The position numbers and the translations under genes were made by a program. 64,000 nucleotides of DNA from NCBI RefSeq assembly GCF_024451105.1, contig NZ_JANGEY010000009.1:1-64000 (forward strand). The letters run 5' to 3'. The DNA is from Stutzerimonas stutzeri. GTDB taxonomy: Bacteria; Pseudomonadota; Gammaproteobacteria; Pseudomonadales; Pseudomonadaceae. Shown in pieces: positions 28,147-39,854 of this stretch. The notes below the pieces were generated by a model. It had not been told where the DNA came from. It saw only the letters and a list, made by a program, of their open reading frames with translations, and made no database searches. Every line of letters begins with the position of its first letter. Position 1 is the first letter of the stretch.

Positions 28147-28746
28147 TCAGCCGAGCAGGCGCTGCAGCTCGGCGCAGTCGCGGGCGAACAGGTCGGTCAG
28201 CTCCGGCCAGGGGTTCTCCGGGTGGTTGACCAGCACGCCGTGCGCGCCGGCCGTACGGGCGCAGGACAGGTCGTGGAGGTAGTCGCCGACCATCGCCAGC
28301 TCGCCCGGCGCCACCGCCCAGCGCGCGGCCAGTTGCAGCAGGCCGTGCGGCTGCGGCTTGGGCGGTGCCTCGTCGCGGCCGAGGATGTCGGCCTCGGCGA
28401 AGCAGTCGAGCAGGCCGATCGCCTCCAGGGTGACCAGCGCCAGCGGCCGCGCGTTGCGGGTGAGGATACCCAGCCGGCAGCCGCGCCGGTGCAGCTCGCG
28501 CACCAGCATCGCCGCTCCGGGCGCCGGGCGCGCCGCCTCGGCCAGCTCGCGCTCGTGGGCCAGCAACCAGGCGTGCTTGGCCGCCGCCTCCGGCGCCGGC
28601 AGGGCCGCCAGGTGGGCGAGGATGTCGGCGCCGGCGGGAATCTCCAGCGCCCGACGGATCGCCGCGAAGTCATGCACGGCGAGGGTCAGGGTGCCGTCCA
28701 TGTCGAACACCCAGTGGCGCAGCCGCGCCAGTTGCGCCACGCCCAT
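28147..28746 (-). CDS. HAD-superfamily phosphatase (subfamily IA)
   Basis: A 199-residue haloacid-dehalogenase-fold hydrolase. Motif I FDMDGTLT with nucleophile Asp, motif II ILTRNA, motif III Lys in PPKPQPHG, motif IV MVGDYLHDLSCA. The substrate is not evident; phosphoglycolate-type sugar phosphates are typical for this subfamily. Starts four bases after the tesB stop, so the two are probably co-transcribed. Confidence 0.88.
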   Translation of the reverse strand: MGVAQLARLRHWVFDMDGTLTLAVHDFAAIRRALEIPAGADILAHLAALPAPEAAAKHAWLLAHERELAEAARPAPGAAMLVRELHRRGCRLGILTRNARPLALVTLEAIGLLDCFAEADILGRDEAPPKPQPHGLLQLAARWAVAPGELAMVGDYLHDLSCARTAGAHGVLVNHPENPWPELTDLFARDCAELQRLLG

Positions 28747-28750
28747 CGCC

Positions 28751-29626
28751 TCAGGCCCAGTCCGGACGATGGCGGATCAGGCCTTCCTGGGCCACCGAAG
28801 CGAGCAGCTCGCCCGCGCGGTTGAAGATGTTGCCGCGGGTGAAGCCGCGACCGTTGCCGGCCCACGGGCTGTCCAGGGCGAACAGCAGCCACTGGTCGGC
28901 GCGCAGGTCGTTGCGGTGGAACCACAGCGAGTGGTCGAGGCTGGCGATCTGCATCGAGCGCTGCCAGAAGGACACGCCGTGGGGCAGCAGCGCGGTGGTC
29001 AGCAGGCCGAAGTCGCTGGCGTAGGCCATCAGGTACTTGTGCAGCGCGGGATTGTCCGGCAGCGTACCGGCGGCGCGCACCCACAGGTACTTGTAGGGCG
29101 CGCGCGGCTGCGGGTGGCCGACGTCGGCCGGCTCGACCGGACGGATCTCGATCGGGATCTCCAGCTGCAGGCGCTCGCGCATGCCCTCCACCGGCTCCGA
29201 GCCCAGCGCGCCGCACAGTTCCTGCTCGGAGAGCAGTTCCTCCGGCCCCGGCACGTCGGGCATCGTCGGCACCTGGTGGCCGAAGCCCTCCTCCTCGCGC
29301 TGGAAGGACACGCTGCAGCTGTAGATCGGCTGACCCTTCTGGATCGCCAGCACGCGCCGGGTGGTGAAGCTGCCGCCGTCGCGCACCCGGTCGACCTGGT
29401 AGACCACCGGCGCAGTGGCGTCGCCCGGACGCAAGAAGTAGCCGTGCATGGAGTGCATGTGGCGGTCGGCGGCCACCGTCTGGCTGGCCGCCGAAAGCGA
29501 CTGGCCGATCACCTGGCCGCCGAACAGCTGACGAAAGCCCAGATCCTGGCTGACGCCGCGGAACAGGTTCTCCTCGATGGTTTCCAGGCTGAGCAGGGCC
29601 ACCAGCTCGTCGAGCACTTGGGTCAT
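28751..29626 (-). CDS. tesB: Acyl-CoA thioesterase II
   Basis: A 291-residue double hot-dog thioesterase hydrolysing acyl-CoA to free fatty acid and CoA. FGGQVIGQSLSAASQTV and MHSMHGYFLRPGD in the first half, ASLDHSLWFHRN in the second with the catalytic Asp region. First gene of a two-gene unit with the HAD phosphatase; shares its upstream gap with the divergent deacetylase-like gene. Confidence 0.96.
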   Translation of the reverse strand: MTQVLDELVALLSLETIEENLFRGVSQDLGFRQLFGGQVIGQSLSAASQTVAADRHMHSMHGYFLRPGDATAPVVYQVDRVRDGGSFTTRRVLAIQKGQPIYSCSVSFQREEEGFGHQVPTMPDVPGPEELLSEQELCGALGSEPVEGMRERLQLEIPIEIRPVEPADVGHPQPRAPYKYLWVRAAGTLPDNPALHKYLMAYASDFGLLTTALLPHGVSFWQRSMQIASLDHSLWFHRNDLRADQWLLFALDSPWAGNGRGFTRGNIFNRAGELLASVAQEGLIRHRPDWA

Positions 29627-29856
29627 GCTGTCTCTCCTTCAGGTACGGGACTGGGCCGGCGCCTGCGGCGCGGGCCGGAACGATCGGCGACGGCGCGGCG
29701 CGCCGCTGCAATGAGCGAATGTTGCGATGGTAACGATTTTGCCGGCAGCTGTCGGCGCTGCCGAGCCCCGCGGGCACCGCGCCGCGACGGGACGCCCTCC
29801 CCCGTACGCCACGCGGCAGCGCATAATGCCCTGCGCACTTTCCGCGGGAATCGCCC

Positions 29857-30771
29857 ATGCCCCTGCCGCTGGTCTACCACGACGACTACAGCCCGCCGCT
29901 GCCGGCCGGGCATCGCTTCCCGATGGAGAAGTATCGCCTGCTCCACCAGCACCTGCGCGCCAGCCTGCCGGCGGCCGACTGGCACAGCCCCGTGCCCTGC
30001 CCGGCCGGGATCCTCGCCCTGACCCACGCGCCGGACTACATCGAGCGCTTCGTCGCCGGCGCACTGCCGCGCGAACTCGAGCGCCAGCTCGGCCTGCCGT
30101 GGAGCGAGGGGCTGGTGCGGCGCACCCTGCGTGCCCAGGGCGGCTCGCTGCTGACCGCCGAGCTGGCGCTGCGCCACGGCCTGGCCTGTCACCTGGCCGG
30201 CGGCACCCACCACGCCCATCGCGAGCGGCCGTCGGGCTTCTGCGTGTTCAACGACCTGGCGGTGGTCGCCCGCTACCTGCTGGACAGCGGCCGGGTGCAG
30301 CGCCTGCTGATCTTCGACTGCGACGTGCACCAGGGCGACGGGACCGCGACGCTGCTGGATGACTGCCGCGATGCGGTGACCGTATCGCTGCACTGCGAGC
30401 AGAACTTTCCGCCCCGCAAGGCGCACAGCGACTGGGACATCCCGCTGCCCGCCGGCACCGGCGACGCCGCCTACCTGCAGACCGTGGAGGATGCGCTGAA
30501 CTACCTGCTGGCGATCTATCAGCCCGACCTGGTGCTCTACGACGCCGGCGTCGACGTGCACAGGGACGACGTGCTCGGCCGCCTCGCACTCAGCGACGCC
30601 GGGATCGCCGCGCGCGACCTGGCGGTGCTGCGTCACTGCCTCGGCCGCGACATCCCGGTGGCCTGCGTGATCGGCGGCGGCTACGACCACGACCGCCAGG
30701 CACTGGCGCGCCGCCACGGCATCCTCCAGCACAGCGCGGCGCGGGTGTGGGACGAGTTCGGCCTGCGTTAG
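29857..30771 (+). CDS. Histone deacetylase / acetylpolyamine amidohydrolase family enzyme
   Basis: A 304-residue arginase/deacetylase-fold zinc hydrolase. Zinc ligands Asp156 and His158 (FDCDVHQGDGT) and Asp233 (DAGVDVH), with the catalytic His pair in GGTHHAH and the later GGGYDHD. Length is that of the short bacterial class IV-type members. Substrate unknown: acetylated polyamines, acetoin-related compounds or proteins are possible. It points towards speA, which is suggestive but convergent, not an operon. Confidence 0.88.
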   Translation: MPLPLVYHDDYSPPLPAGHRFPMEKYRLLHQHLRASLPAADWHSPVPCPAGILALTHAPDYIERFVAGALPRELERQLGLPWSEGLVRRTLRAQGGSLLTAELALRHGLACHLAGGTHHAHRERPSGFCVFNDLAVVARYLLDSGRVQRLLIFDCDVHQGDGTATLLDDCRDAVTVSLHCEQNFPPRKAHSDWDIPLPAGTGDAAYLQTVEDALNYLLAIYQPDLVLYDAGVDVHRDDVLGRLALSDAGIAARDLAVLRHCLGRDIPVACVIGGGYDHDRQALARRHGILQHSAARVWDEFGLR

Positions 30772-30827
30772 ACAGCCATCGCCCCGACAAGAACAAGGCC
30801 TCCAGCGGGCAGACCATTCCCGATGCC

Positions 30828-32738
30828 TCAGGGCGTCAGGTACGACGAGCGGGTCAGGCCCAGGCGCAATGCGTCGAGGAAGCGCGTGCGCTCGGCGGCG
30901 GACAGGCTGGCCACGGCGACCTTCTCGCGGTACAGCGACATCAGCTCGGCCGGCTCCAGGTGCACGTAGCGCAGCAGGTCCTCGATGGTGTCGTGGGTCT
31001 CGATGCCGGCGTGGAACACGCTGCCGTCCGGGCGCTGGTAGACGTTCACCGAGTCGGTGTCGCCGAACAGGTTGTGCATGTCGCCGAGGATCTCCTGGTA
31101 GGCGCCGACCAGAAACACGCCGAGCAGGTAGTCCTCGCCCTCGCGCAGCTCGTGCACCGGCAGGCTGGTCTCGATGCTCTGCTCGTCGACGTACTGGCGA
31201 ATCTTGCCGTCGGAGTCGCAGGTCAGGTCCTGCAGCACCGCCCGGCGGGTCGGCTGCTCGGCGAGGCGCTGCAGCGGCACGATCGGCAGGATCTGCTCGA
31301 TGGCCCAGGTGTCGGGCAGGCTCTGGAACACCGAGAAGTTGCAGATGTACTTGTCGGCCAGCTTGTCGTTGAGCTCGTCGATCAGTTGGCGGTGCGAGCG
31401 CTGGCGCGCCTGCAACTGGTCGTAGAGGCGCCGGCAGATGGCGAAGTAGCCCTGCTCGGCGAGCGCCTTCTGCTGCAGCGACAGCTTGCCGGCCGAGTAC
31501 TGCGCGGCCACCTCGCCGATCAGGTGGGTGGCGCGCCAGTAGCTCTCGGCGACCATCTCCGGGTCGCTGGGAGCGAGCAGGTCGAGCAGCGCCTGCAGCA
31601 CCTCCGGCTGCTCGACGGCCGGATCGAACTGCGGCGCCCGCTCGTCGTGGCGTTCGACGTCGGTGACCTGCACCACCAGCACCGCGTGGTGGGCGGTCAT
31701 CGCCCGGCCGCTCTCGGAGAAGATGTGCGGGTGCGGCAGCTGCTGGCGGTCGCAGAACTCCTTGAGCATGTCGACCACGGTGGCGGCGTAGTCGGCCATG
31801 TCGTAGTTGATCGAACTGGCGTTGCGCGAGTGGGTGCCGTCGTAGTCGACGCCCAGGCCGCCGCCGACGTCGACGTGGTCGACCGGCAGGCCGAGGCCAC
31901 GCAGCTCGCCGTAGTAGCGGATCGCCTCGCGGAAGCCCTTGCGGTAGTCGGCCAGGTTGGCGATCTGCGAACCCATGTGGAAGTGCAGCAGGCGGATGCC
32001 CTGGTCGAGCCCCGCGGCGCGCAAACGCTCGACCACGCGCAGGATCTGCGCGGCGGACAGGCCGAACTTGGACTTCTCGCCGCCGGTGTCGGCCCACTTG
32101 CTGGAGGTCAGCGAGGACAGCCGCACGCGCAGGCCGATCTGCGGCTGCACGCCGAGCACGGCGGCCTCCTCGATCAGCAGCGCCACCTCGGACTCCTTCT
32201 CGATCACCACGAACAGGTTGTGGCCGAGCCTCTGGCCGATCAGCGCCAGGTGGATGAACTCGCGGTCCTTGTAGCCGTTGCAGACGATGGTGCCGCCCTC
32301 CGGCGCCAGCGCCAGCACCGCCATCAGCTCGGGCTTGGAACCGGCCTCCAGGCCGATGGCCACGTCGTCGCTGGCGATGATGTTCTCCACCACCGCCTCC
32401 TGCTGGTTGACCTTGATCGGGTAGACCGCGGTGTAGCGGTTGCCGTAGCCGAGCCGGGCGATGCTCGCGTCGAAGGCGTTGGCGAGCTGGCGCACGCGGT
32501 CCTGGAGGATGTCGGGGAAGCGCAGCAGCAGCGGCAGGCTGAGACCGGAGGCGCGCAACTGACCGACCAGCGCGTGCAGGTCGATGGGCACCCCATCGGG
32601 GCCCTGCGGGCGCACCTCGACGCCGCCGGCGTCGCCGATCGAGTAGTAGCCGGCGCCCCAGTGGCGGATGCCGTAGACGCGCCGGCTGTCGGCCACGCTC
32701 CAGGGGGTCTCGTTGTCCTTGCGGGTGCTTCGGGCCAT
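30828..32738 (-). CDS. speA: Biosynthetic arginine decarboxylase
   Basis: A 636-residue PLP enzyme converting arginine to agmatine, the entry to putrescine and spermidine. PLP Lys lies in YPIKVNQQ (about residue 100); [13 protein letters not shown] is the phosphate-binding Gly-rich motif. ATG 32738 ([14 protein letters not shown]) is the family start; the frame from 32813 adds non-homologous sequence. Downstream of yciH in the order yciH-speA. Confidence 0.97.
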   Translation of the reverse strand: MARSTRKDNETPWSVADSRRVYGIRHWGAGYYSIGDAGGVEVRPQGPDGVPIDLHALVGQLRASGLSLPLLLRFPDILQDRVRQLANAFDASIARLGYGNRYTAVYPIKVNQQEAVVENIIASDDVAIGLEAGSKPELMAVLALAPEGGTIVCNGYKDREFIHLALIGQRLGHNLFVVIEKESEVALLIEEAAVLGVQPQIGLRVRLSSLTSSKWADTGGEKSKFGLSAAQILRVVERLRAAGLDQGIRLLHFHMGSQIANLADYRKGFREAIRYYGELRGLGLPVDHVDVGGGLGVDYDGTHSRNASSINYDMADYAATVVDMLKEFCDRQQLPHPHIFSESGRAMTAHHAVLVVQVTDVERHDERAPQFDPAVEQPEVLQALLDLLAPSDPEMVAESYWRATHLIGEVAAQYSAGKLSLQQKALAEQGYFAICRRLYDQLQARQRSHRQLIDELNDKLADKYICNFSVFQSLPDTWAIEQILPIVPLQRLAEQPTRRAVLQDLTCDSDGKIRQYVDEQSIETSLPVHELREGEDYLLGVFLVGAYQEILGDMHNLFGDTDSVNVYQRPDGSVFHAGIETHDTIEDLLRYVHLEPAELMSLYREKVAVASLSAAERTRFLDALRLGLTRSSYLTP

Positions 32739-32823
32739 GCGCGGATCTCCCTGTGCCGGCGGCCGCCCGGCGGCCGCCATCGAACGGAGCGTCCGGCCCG
32801 GCGGGCCGGACACGGGGCGGCGT

Positions 32824-33195
32824 TCAGCCGCCGGATTTCTTCGCCCTGAAGCCGCGCTTCTCCAGCTCGGCGATCAGCAGCTCGACGTGCTCGCCCTGGA
32901 TCTCGATCACTCCATCCTTGAGCGCACCGCCGGTGCCGCAGCGCTTCTTCAGCGCGCTGGCCAGTTCCTTGAGCGCCTCGCCGGCCAGCGGCACGCCGGC
33001 GATGGTGGTCACCGTCTTGCCGCCGCGTCCCTTGCTCTCGCGGCGCACCCGGGCTATGCCGTCGCCGGCCGGAACGACCGGCTGACCGCACACGCACTCG
33101 GCCAGCGGCCGGGAGCAGTCCGGGCAGTGGCGACCGGCGTCGGTGGAGTAGACCAGGCCGCCGAGGGCGGCGAAGGAGGATGCCTTCTTGCTCAC
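32824..33195 (-). CDS. yciH: SUI1/YciH-family translation factor-like protein
   Basis: A 123-residue protein with an N-terminal four-Cys cluster ([13 protein letters not shown]) and a C-terminal SUI1 domain ([32 protein letters not shown]). Homologous to eukaryotic eIF1; E. coli YciH can affect initiation fidelity. Coupled closely to the DUF2333 gene upstream (10-base gap). Confidence 0.94.
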   Translation of the reverse strand: MSKKASSFAALGGLVYSTDAGRHCPDCSRPLAECVCGQPVVPAGDGIARVRRESKGRGGKTVTTIAGVPLAGEALKELASALKKRCGTGGALKDGVIEIQGEHVELLIAELEKRGFRAKKSGG

Positions 33196-33205
33196 GTCCG
33201 CCCCC

Positions 33206-34255
33206 TCAACCCTGCTCGAGCAGCTGACGCAGGTCGATGATCGCCGCGTTGGCGCGCGAGATGTAGTTGGCCATCACCAGCGAGTGGTTGGCCAGCACGC
33301 CGAAACCGTCGCCATTGAGCACCACCGGGCTCCACAGCGGCTCCTGGGCCGCCTCCAGCTCGCGGATGATCTGCCGCACGCTGACCGTGGCGTTCTTCTT
33401 GGCCAGCACGTCGGCGAAGTCGACCTCGATGGCCCGCAGGAAGTGCGAGAGCGCCCAGGCCTGGCCGCGCGCCTCGTAGAACACGTTGTCGATCTGCAGC
33501 CAGGGGGTCTTGACCACCTCCTCGCTGCCGGCCGGGGTAGCGCTGTCCAGGTCGGTGTGCAGGCGCATCTGGCCGACGCTGGCCGACAGCCGCTGCGAGA
33601 GCGAGCCAAGACGGGTCTCGACGTCGGTCAGCCAGTTGCGCAGGTTGTCGGCGCGCGCGTAGAACTGCGCCTGCCCCTGCGCCGGGTCGGCGAGACGTTT
33701 CTGGAAACGGGCGAGGAAGCGGATGCCGTCGCGGTACTCCTGCTCGCTGGCCGGCAGCGCCCAGCTGTTGCTGTCGAAGTGGAACTTCGGCTCGGCCTTG
33801 GCCAGGTCGGCGTCCTCGGTGGACTGCGACTGCGAGCGCGAGAAATCCTTGCGCAGGGCGCGGGCCAGATCGCGCACCTGGACCAGCACGCCGTACTCCC
33901 AGTTGGGCATGTTGTCCAGCCACAGCCCCGGCGGGGCCAGATCGTTGGACAGGTAGCCGCCCGGCTTGTCGAGCAGGGTGCCGGCTACGGTCTTCAGGGT
34001 CTCCACCGTGGTGTAGCCGGCGACCAGCTTGACCTGCGCTCGCTCGGCGGCGGCCTGAGCGTTCTGCTGCACCGGGAACAGCTCCGGCTCCAGGCTCCAG
34101 TACCAGCCGACCACCAGCGCGCCGAGCAGGTAGACGCCGAGCACGCCGCCGACCGCGCGGCTGGCCCAGATGCCGCCGAAATAGCTGCGCGCGCCCTCCA
34201 CCGAGTCGTCGACGCTGTCGCGCATGGCGCCGATCCGCTTTTTCCAGTCCAGCAT
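33206..34255 (-). CDS. DUF2333 family membrane-anchored protein
   Basis: A 349-residue protein of unknown function. One N-terminal membrane helix at about residues 35-55 (GGVLGVYLLGALVVGWYW), the rest periplasmic, mostly helical and Gln/Ala/Leu rich (WLQIDNVFYEARGQAWALSHFLRAIEVDFADVL). Conserved beside yciH and speA in Pseudomonas. ATG 34255 (MLDWKKRIG) is preferred over 34306. Confidence 0.88.
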   Translation of the reverse strand: MLDWKKRIGAMRDSVDDSVEGARSYFGGIWASRAVGGVLGVYLLGALVVGWYWSLEPELFPVQQNAQAAAERAQVKLVAGYTTVETLKTVAGTLLDKPGGYLSNDLAPPGLWLDNMPNWEYGVLVQVRDLARALRKDFSRSQSQSTEDADLAKAEPKFHFDSNSWALPASEQEYRDGIRFLARFQKRLADPAQGQAQFYARADNLRNWLTDVETRLGSLSQRLSASVGQMRLHTDLDSATPAGSEEVVKTPWLQIDNVFYEARGQAWALSHFLRAIEVDFADVLAKKNATVSVRQIIRELEAAQEPLWSPVVLNGDGFGVLANHSLVMANYISRANAAIIDLRQLLEQG

Positions 34256-34438
34256 GGCTTGGTCCTTGATCACCGAGAAACGATTGGTCCCGAGCGCCCC
34301 GGGCAAGGGACGCTCGGCTGCCTTGCACTATAAAGCATGGCCGCGCCGCACGTCGGCAGAAAAGCACGACCATCCGCCGCAGCCCGGTTGTACGGTCCTT
34401 TCCGTTATCATGCCGGCGTCCTGGACCGAGAGACCGCG

Positions 34439-36247
34439 ATGCACCGTCTGCTGCTCCTGCTTCTGTTGCTGTTCGCCCTGCCCGCCGGCGCCGGGCTGTT
34501 CGACACTCGCCCGACCCCGGTGCTGGGCGGCGCACCGCTGAACAACAGCGGCGATTTCCTGCCGGTCGCCGAGGCCTTCCGGCTCAGCCTGGTCGAGGCC
34601 GACGAACGCCGCGTCAAGCTGCGCTTCGTCAACGCCGAGGGCTACTACCTGTATCGCCATCGCTTCCAGGTCCGCAGCGAGCCGGACGGTCTGGTCTCCG
34701 GCGAGCTTGTGCTGCCGGCCGGCCAGGCCAAGCACGACGAGTACTTCGGCGACGTCGAGGTGTACTACGGAGTGACCGATCTGGAGGTGCCGATCAGCAA
34801 TCCCTCCGGGCGGCCGTTCCGCCTCAGCGTCGGCTACCAGGGCTGCGCCGACCTCGGGCTGTGCTACCCGCCGGAAACCGCGACCCTGGAGATCGCCGCC
34901 AGCGGCGCGACCGGGCCGCTCCCCGGCGCGGAGCCAGCGGCGGCCGGTGCCGCGACGGCCGACGCCGCGGCGGCGAGCTGGAACTGGCGCGAGCTGGCGC
35001 TGTTCTTCCTCGCCGGCCTCGGCCTGACCTTCACCCCCTGCGTGCTGCCGATGCTGCCGATCCTCTCCGGAGTGGTGCTGCGCGGCCAGATCGGCGGGAT
35101 GCGCGGCCTGACGCTGTCGCTGGCCTACGTGCTGCCGATGGCCGCCTGCTTCGCCCTGCTCGGCGCGCTGATGGGCCTGTTCGGCGCCGAGCTCAACCTG
35201 CAGGCGCGCCTGCAGTCGCCCTGGGTGCTGGTGCCCTTCGCGCTGTTCTTCGCCGCCTTCGCCCTGGCCATGTTCGGCGTCTACGAGCTGCGTCTGCCGG
35301 CCTTCGTCCGCGAGCCGCTGGACCGCATGGCCGGCCACGCGCGCGGCGGTTCGCTGCTCGGCGCGGCGCTGCTCGGGGTGTTCTCCAGCCTGCTGGTGTC
35401 GCCCTGCGTGTCGGCGCCGCTGGCCGGCGCACTGCTGTACATCAGCGCCAGCGGCGACGCCCTCGGCGGCGGCCTGCGGCTGTTCGCCCTGGGTCTGGGC
35501 ATGGGCGCGCCGCTGGTGCTGTTCGCTTCCGGCGGCAACGCCCTGCTGCCGCGCGCCGGGGTGTGGATGGTCACGGTGCGCAACGCCTTCGGCGTGCTGC
35601 TGCTGGCCGTGGCGATCTGGCTGCTCGAGCGGGTGCTGCCCGGCCCTCTGAGCCTGGCGCTGTGGGGCCTCCTGGCCGGCGGCGTGGCGCTCAACCTCGG
35701 CGCCCTCGAGTGGATTCCCAAGACCCACCGCCAGCGCCTCGCCCAGCTGTTCGGCCTGCTGCTGCTGGTCTACGCACTCAGCGCCTGGGTCGGCGCGCTG
35801 CGTGGCGAGTCCGACCCACTGCGCCCGCTTGGCCGACCGGCGCCGCTGCAGGCCGGCACCGCGCCACCCACCGCCCATGGCGCCTGGCAGACCATCGACA
35901 CCCCGGCCGAACTGGACGCCGCCTTCGCCGCGGCGCAAGCCGCCGGCCGGCCGCTGCTGCTCGACTGGTACGCCGACTGGTGCATCAGCTGCAAGGTGAT
36001 CGAGCGCGAGGTGCTCGAGGCGCCGCAAGTCGCCGTACAGCTGGCCGCCTGGCAACTGGTGCGCTTCGACATGACCGCAAGCAGCGCCGAGCAGCGCGCC
36101 CTGCTCGACCGCTACCGGCTGTTCGGCCCGCCAGCGATCCTGCTGTTCGCCGCCGATGGCCGCGAATGGCAGGATCTGCGCACCGTCGGCGAGATCGACG
36201 CAGACAGCTTCGCCACCCGTCTGCAACAGGCCATGGCGCGCCTCTGA
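34439..36247 (+). CDS. dsbD: Thiol:disulfide interchange protein DsbD
   Basis: A 602-residue three-domain reductant transporter carrying electrons from cytoplasmic thioredoxin to the periplasm. Signal peptide (1-18), alpha domain with Cys136/Cys142 (GCADLGLC), eight-helix beta domain (about 180-450) with Cys201 (FTPCVLP) and Cys323 (VSPCVSAP), and thioredoxin-like gamma domain with Cys515-x2-Cys518 (DWCISCK). All six redox Cys are present, so it should be active. Confidence 0.97.
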   Translation: MHRLLLLLLLLFALPAGAGLFDTRPTPVLGGAPLNNSGDFLPVAEAFRLSLVEADERRVKLRFVNAEGYYLYRHRFQVRSEPDGLVSGELVLPAGQAKHDEYFGDVEVYYGVTDLEVPISNPSGRPFRLSVGYQGCADLGLCYPPETATLEIAASGATGPLPGAEPAAAGAATADAAAASWNWRELALFFLAGLGLTFTPCVLPMLPILSGVVLRGQIGGMRGLTLSLAYVLPMAACFALLGALMGLFGAELNLQARLQSPWVLVPFALFFAAFALAMFGVYELRLPAFVREPLDRMAGHARGGSLLGAALLGVFSSLLVSPCVSAPLAGALLYISASGDALGGGLRLFALGLGMGAPLVLFASGGNALLPRAGVWMVTVRNAFGVLLLAVAIWLLERVLPGPLSLALWGLLAGGVALNLGALEWIPKTHRQRLAQLFGLLLLVYALSAWVGALRGESDPLRPLGRPAPLQAGTAPPTAHGAWQTIDTPAELDAAFAAAQAAGRPLLLDWYADWCISCKVIEREVLEAPQVAVQLAAWQLVRFDMTASSAEQRALLDRYRLFGPPAILLFAADGREWQDLRTVGEIDADSFATRLQQAMARL

Positions 36248-36307
36248 GGAAACGACTCCAGCCATCTTCAGCCATCGTGCGGTCATCTACGGCAAAAAAT
36301 ACCCCTC

Positions 36308-36337
36308 TGGACAGTCGCCCGGTTTTTCCGGCATAGT
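36308..36337 (+). promoter_or_regulatory. Possible promoter for aroQ-accB-accC
   Basis: TGGACA (36308-36313), 18-base spacer, CATAGT (36332-36337), 42 bases before the aroQ start. In between is a short inverted repeat GGCAGC/GCTGCC around a T-rich loop. Confidence 0.5.
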
Positions 36338-36378
36338 CCGGCAGCTTTTTTCCGCTGCCACTCCGACAGGATGCACCC

Positions 36379-36822
36379 ATGGCCACCTTCCTGGTGCTGC
36401 ACGGCCCTAACCTGAATCTGCTCGGCACCCGCGAGCCAGGCGTCTACGGCGCCACCACCCTCGCCGACATCAACGCCGACCTGGAGGCGCGCGCGCGCGC
36501 CGCCGGTCACCACCTGCTGCACCTGCAGAGCAACGCCGAATACGAGCTGATCGAGCGCATCCACGCCGCCCGCGGCGAAGGCATCGACTTCATCATCATC
36601 AATCCGGCGGCTTTCACCCATACCAGCGTCGCATTGCGTGACGCATTGCTGGCGGTGAGCATCCCATTCATCGAAGTTCACCTGTCGAACGTGCACAAAC
36701 GTGAACCCTTCCGCCACCACTCCTACTTCTCGGACGTGGCGGTGGGGGTGATCTGCGGCCTCGGCGCCAGTGGCTACCGCCTGGCGCTGGAAGCGGCCAT
36801 CGAACAACTGCAACGACCCTGA
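36379..36822 (+). CDS. aroQ: 3-dehydroquinate dehydratase, type II
   Basis: A 147-residue shikimate-pathway enzyme. [16 protein letters not shown] has the active-site loop Arg and Tyr; [12 protein letters not shown] and VEVHLSN carry the Asn, Glu and His of the site. Precedes accB by 22 bases, the common Pseudomonas arrangement. Confidence 0.97.
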   Translation: MATFLVLHGPNLNLLGTREPGVYGATTLADINADLEARARAAGHHLLHLQSNAEYELIERIHAARGEGIDFIIINPAAFTHTSVALRDALLAVSIPFIEVHLSNVHKREPFRHHSYFSDVAVGVICGLGASGYRLALEAAIEQLQRP

Positions 36823-36844
36823 CCACATTTCTGGAGTGCCCCCG

Positions 36845-37309
36845 ATGGACATTCGTAAAGTCAAGAAACTGATCGAGCTGCTGGAAGAGTCCGGTATCGA
36901 CGAGCTGGAAATCTGCGAAGGCGAAGAGTCGGTGCGCATCAGCCGTCACAGCAACAAGCAGCCGCAGTACGCCGCCCAGCCGGTCTACGCCGCCGCTCCG
37001 GCCCCGGCTCCGGTCGCCGCCCCGGCTGCCGCTGCCCCGGCCGCTGCCGCCGCCCCGGCCGCCCCGGCGCTGACCGGCAACGTGGTGCGCTCGCCGATGG
37101 TCGGCACCTTCTACCGCGCCTCCTCGCCGGACGCCAAGCCGTTCGTCGAAGTCGGCCAGAGCGTCAAGAAGGGCGACATCCTGTGCATCGTCGAAGCGAT
37201 GAAGATGATGAACCACATCGAGGCCGAAGCCAGCGGCACCATCGGCCAGATCCTGGTCGAGAACGGCCACCCCGTCGAATTCGACCAGCCGCTGTTCACC
37301 ATCGTCTGA
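36845..37309 (+). CDS. accB: Biotin carboxyl carrier protein of acetyl-CoA carboxylase
   Basis: A 154-residue carrier. N-terminal helical part ([22 protein letters not shown]), an Ala/Pro linker (about 45-80), and a C-terminal biotinyl domain with the biotinylated Lys in VEAMKMM. Works with AccC and AccAD in the first step of fatty-acid synthesis. ATG 36845 is the family start. Confidence 0.97.
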   Translation: MDIRKVKKLIELLEESGIDELEICEGEESVRISRHSNKQPQYAAQPVYAAAPAPAPVAAPAAAAPAAAAAPAAPALTGNVVRSPMVGTFYRASSPDAKPFVEVGQSVKKGDILCIVEAMKMMNHIEAEASGTIGQILVENGHPVEFDQPLFTIV

Positions 37310-37326
37310 CACGCGGAGATCCTGCG

Positions 37327-38676
<1,350 letters not shown>

Positions 38677-38696
38677 GCCCCGGCTCGGCGCTGACC

Positions 38697-38729
38697 ACAG
38701 GGGCTGCCTTCGGGCGGCCCCTGTCGTTT
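38697..38729 (+). terminator. Intrinsic terminator after accC
   Basis: ACAGGGGCTGCC (38697-38708) pairs with GGCGGCCCCTGT (38713-38724), with a short TTT tail at 38727. Confidence 0.75.
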
Positions 38730-38747
38730 CCGGCGTCGCGATCCCCC

Positions 38748-38804
38748 GTAGGGGCGAATCCATTCGCCAGCGCGGCCCGGTCAGGCGAATGAATTCGCCT
38801 CTAC
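38748..38804. repeat. Paired palindromic (REPIN-like) element between accC and prmA
   Basis: GTAGGGGCGAATCCATTCGCC at the left and, inverted, GGCGAATGAATTCGCCTCTAC at the right, 15 bases apart. Core GGCGAAT-nn-ATTCGCC is shared with the element at 56833. Confidence 0.85.
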
Positions 38805-38916
38805 AGCGGGGTGCGGTCATGCGAGCGCCCCGCCCTGCCCGAGCCATGCTGGCACAGCCCTCGCCCCTCCAGTAAGCTTGCCCGCCTTTCCCGCCGTATC
38901 CGAAGAGGCCTCCCCC

Positions 38917-39792
38917 ATGCCCTGGCTGCAAGTCCGACTCGCCATCACCCCCGACCAGGCCGCCGAGCTGGAAGACCAGTTGCTGGAGCTGGGCGCCGTC
39001 TCGGTGACCTTCATGGACGCCGAGGACCAGCCGATCTTCGAGCCGGACCTCGGCACCACCCCGCTGTGGAGCCACACCCACCTGCTCGCCCTGTTCGAGG
39101 ACGGCACCGACGCCGACGCGGTGCTCGCCCACCTCAGGCTGCTGCGCGGCGAGCTGCCCGAGCACCAGGTCGAGCGCATCGAGGACCAGGACTGGGAACG
39201 CAGCTGGATGGACAACTTCCAGCCGATGCGCTTCGGCCGCCGCCTGTGGATCGTGCCGAGCTGGCACGAAGCGCCCGAGCCGCAGGCGGTCAACCTGCTG
39301 CTCGACCCCGGCCTGGCCTTCGGCACCGGCACCCACCCGACCACCGCACTGTGCCTGGAGTGGCTGGACGGCCAGGAACTGGCCGGCTGCCGGGTGCTCG
39401 ACTTCGGCTGCGGCTCGGGCATCCTCGGCATCGCCGCCCTGCTGCTCGGCGCCGAGTCGGCGCTGGGTACCGACATCGACCCGCAGGCGCTGGAGGCCTC
39501 GCGCGACAACGCCGGGCGCAACGGCCTGCCGGCCGAGGCCTTTCCGGTCTACCTGCCCGCCGACCTGCCGTCGCAGCCGGTCGACGTGGTGGTCGCCAAC
39601 ATCCTCGCCGGCCCGCTGGTGCAGCTGGCGCCGACCATCACCGCGCTGGTGAAGTCGGGCGGCCGCCTGGCGCTGTCCGGTATCCTCGCCGAGCAGGCCG
39701 ACGAGGTGCGTGCCGCCTACGCCGACGCTTTCGCGCTCGAGCCCACCGCCGAGAAGAACGGCTGGGTGCGGATCAACGGCGTGCGGCGCTGA
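38917..39792 (+). CDS. prmA: Ribosomal protein L11 methyltransferase
   Basis: A 291-residue SAM-dependent methyltransferase modifying L11. N-terminal substrate domain ([20 protein letters not shown]), then the SAM motif [15 protein letters not shown] preceded by the family [18 protein letters not shown], and NILAGPL. ATG 38917 fits the family; the frame opens at 38878. Confidence 0.97.
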   Translation: MPWLQVRLAITPDQAAELEDQLLELGAVSVTFMDAEDQPIFEPDLGTTPLWSHTHLLALFEDGTDADAVLAHLRLLRGELPEHQVERIEDQDWERSWMDNFQPMRFGRRLWIVPSWHEAPEPQAVNLLLDPGLAFGTGTHPTTALCLEWLDGQELAGCRVLDFGCGSGILGIAALLLGAESALGTDIDPQALEASRDNAGRNGLPAEAFPVYLPADLPSQPVDVVVANILAGPLVQLAPTITALVKSGGRLALSGILAEQADEVRAAYADAFALEPTAEKNGWVRINGVRR

Positions 39793-39854
39793 ATGCCGGG
39801 GCGCCCGGCGCTGCGCTAGAATGAGCCTCTGACCAGTTCCGGATCGCCGCCAGC

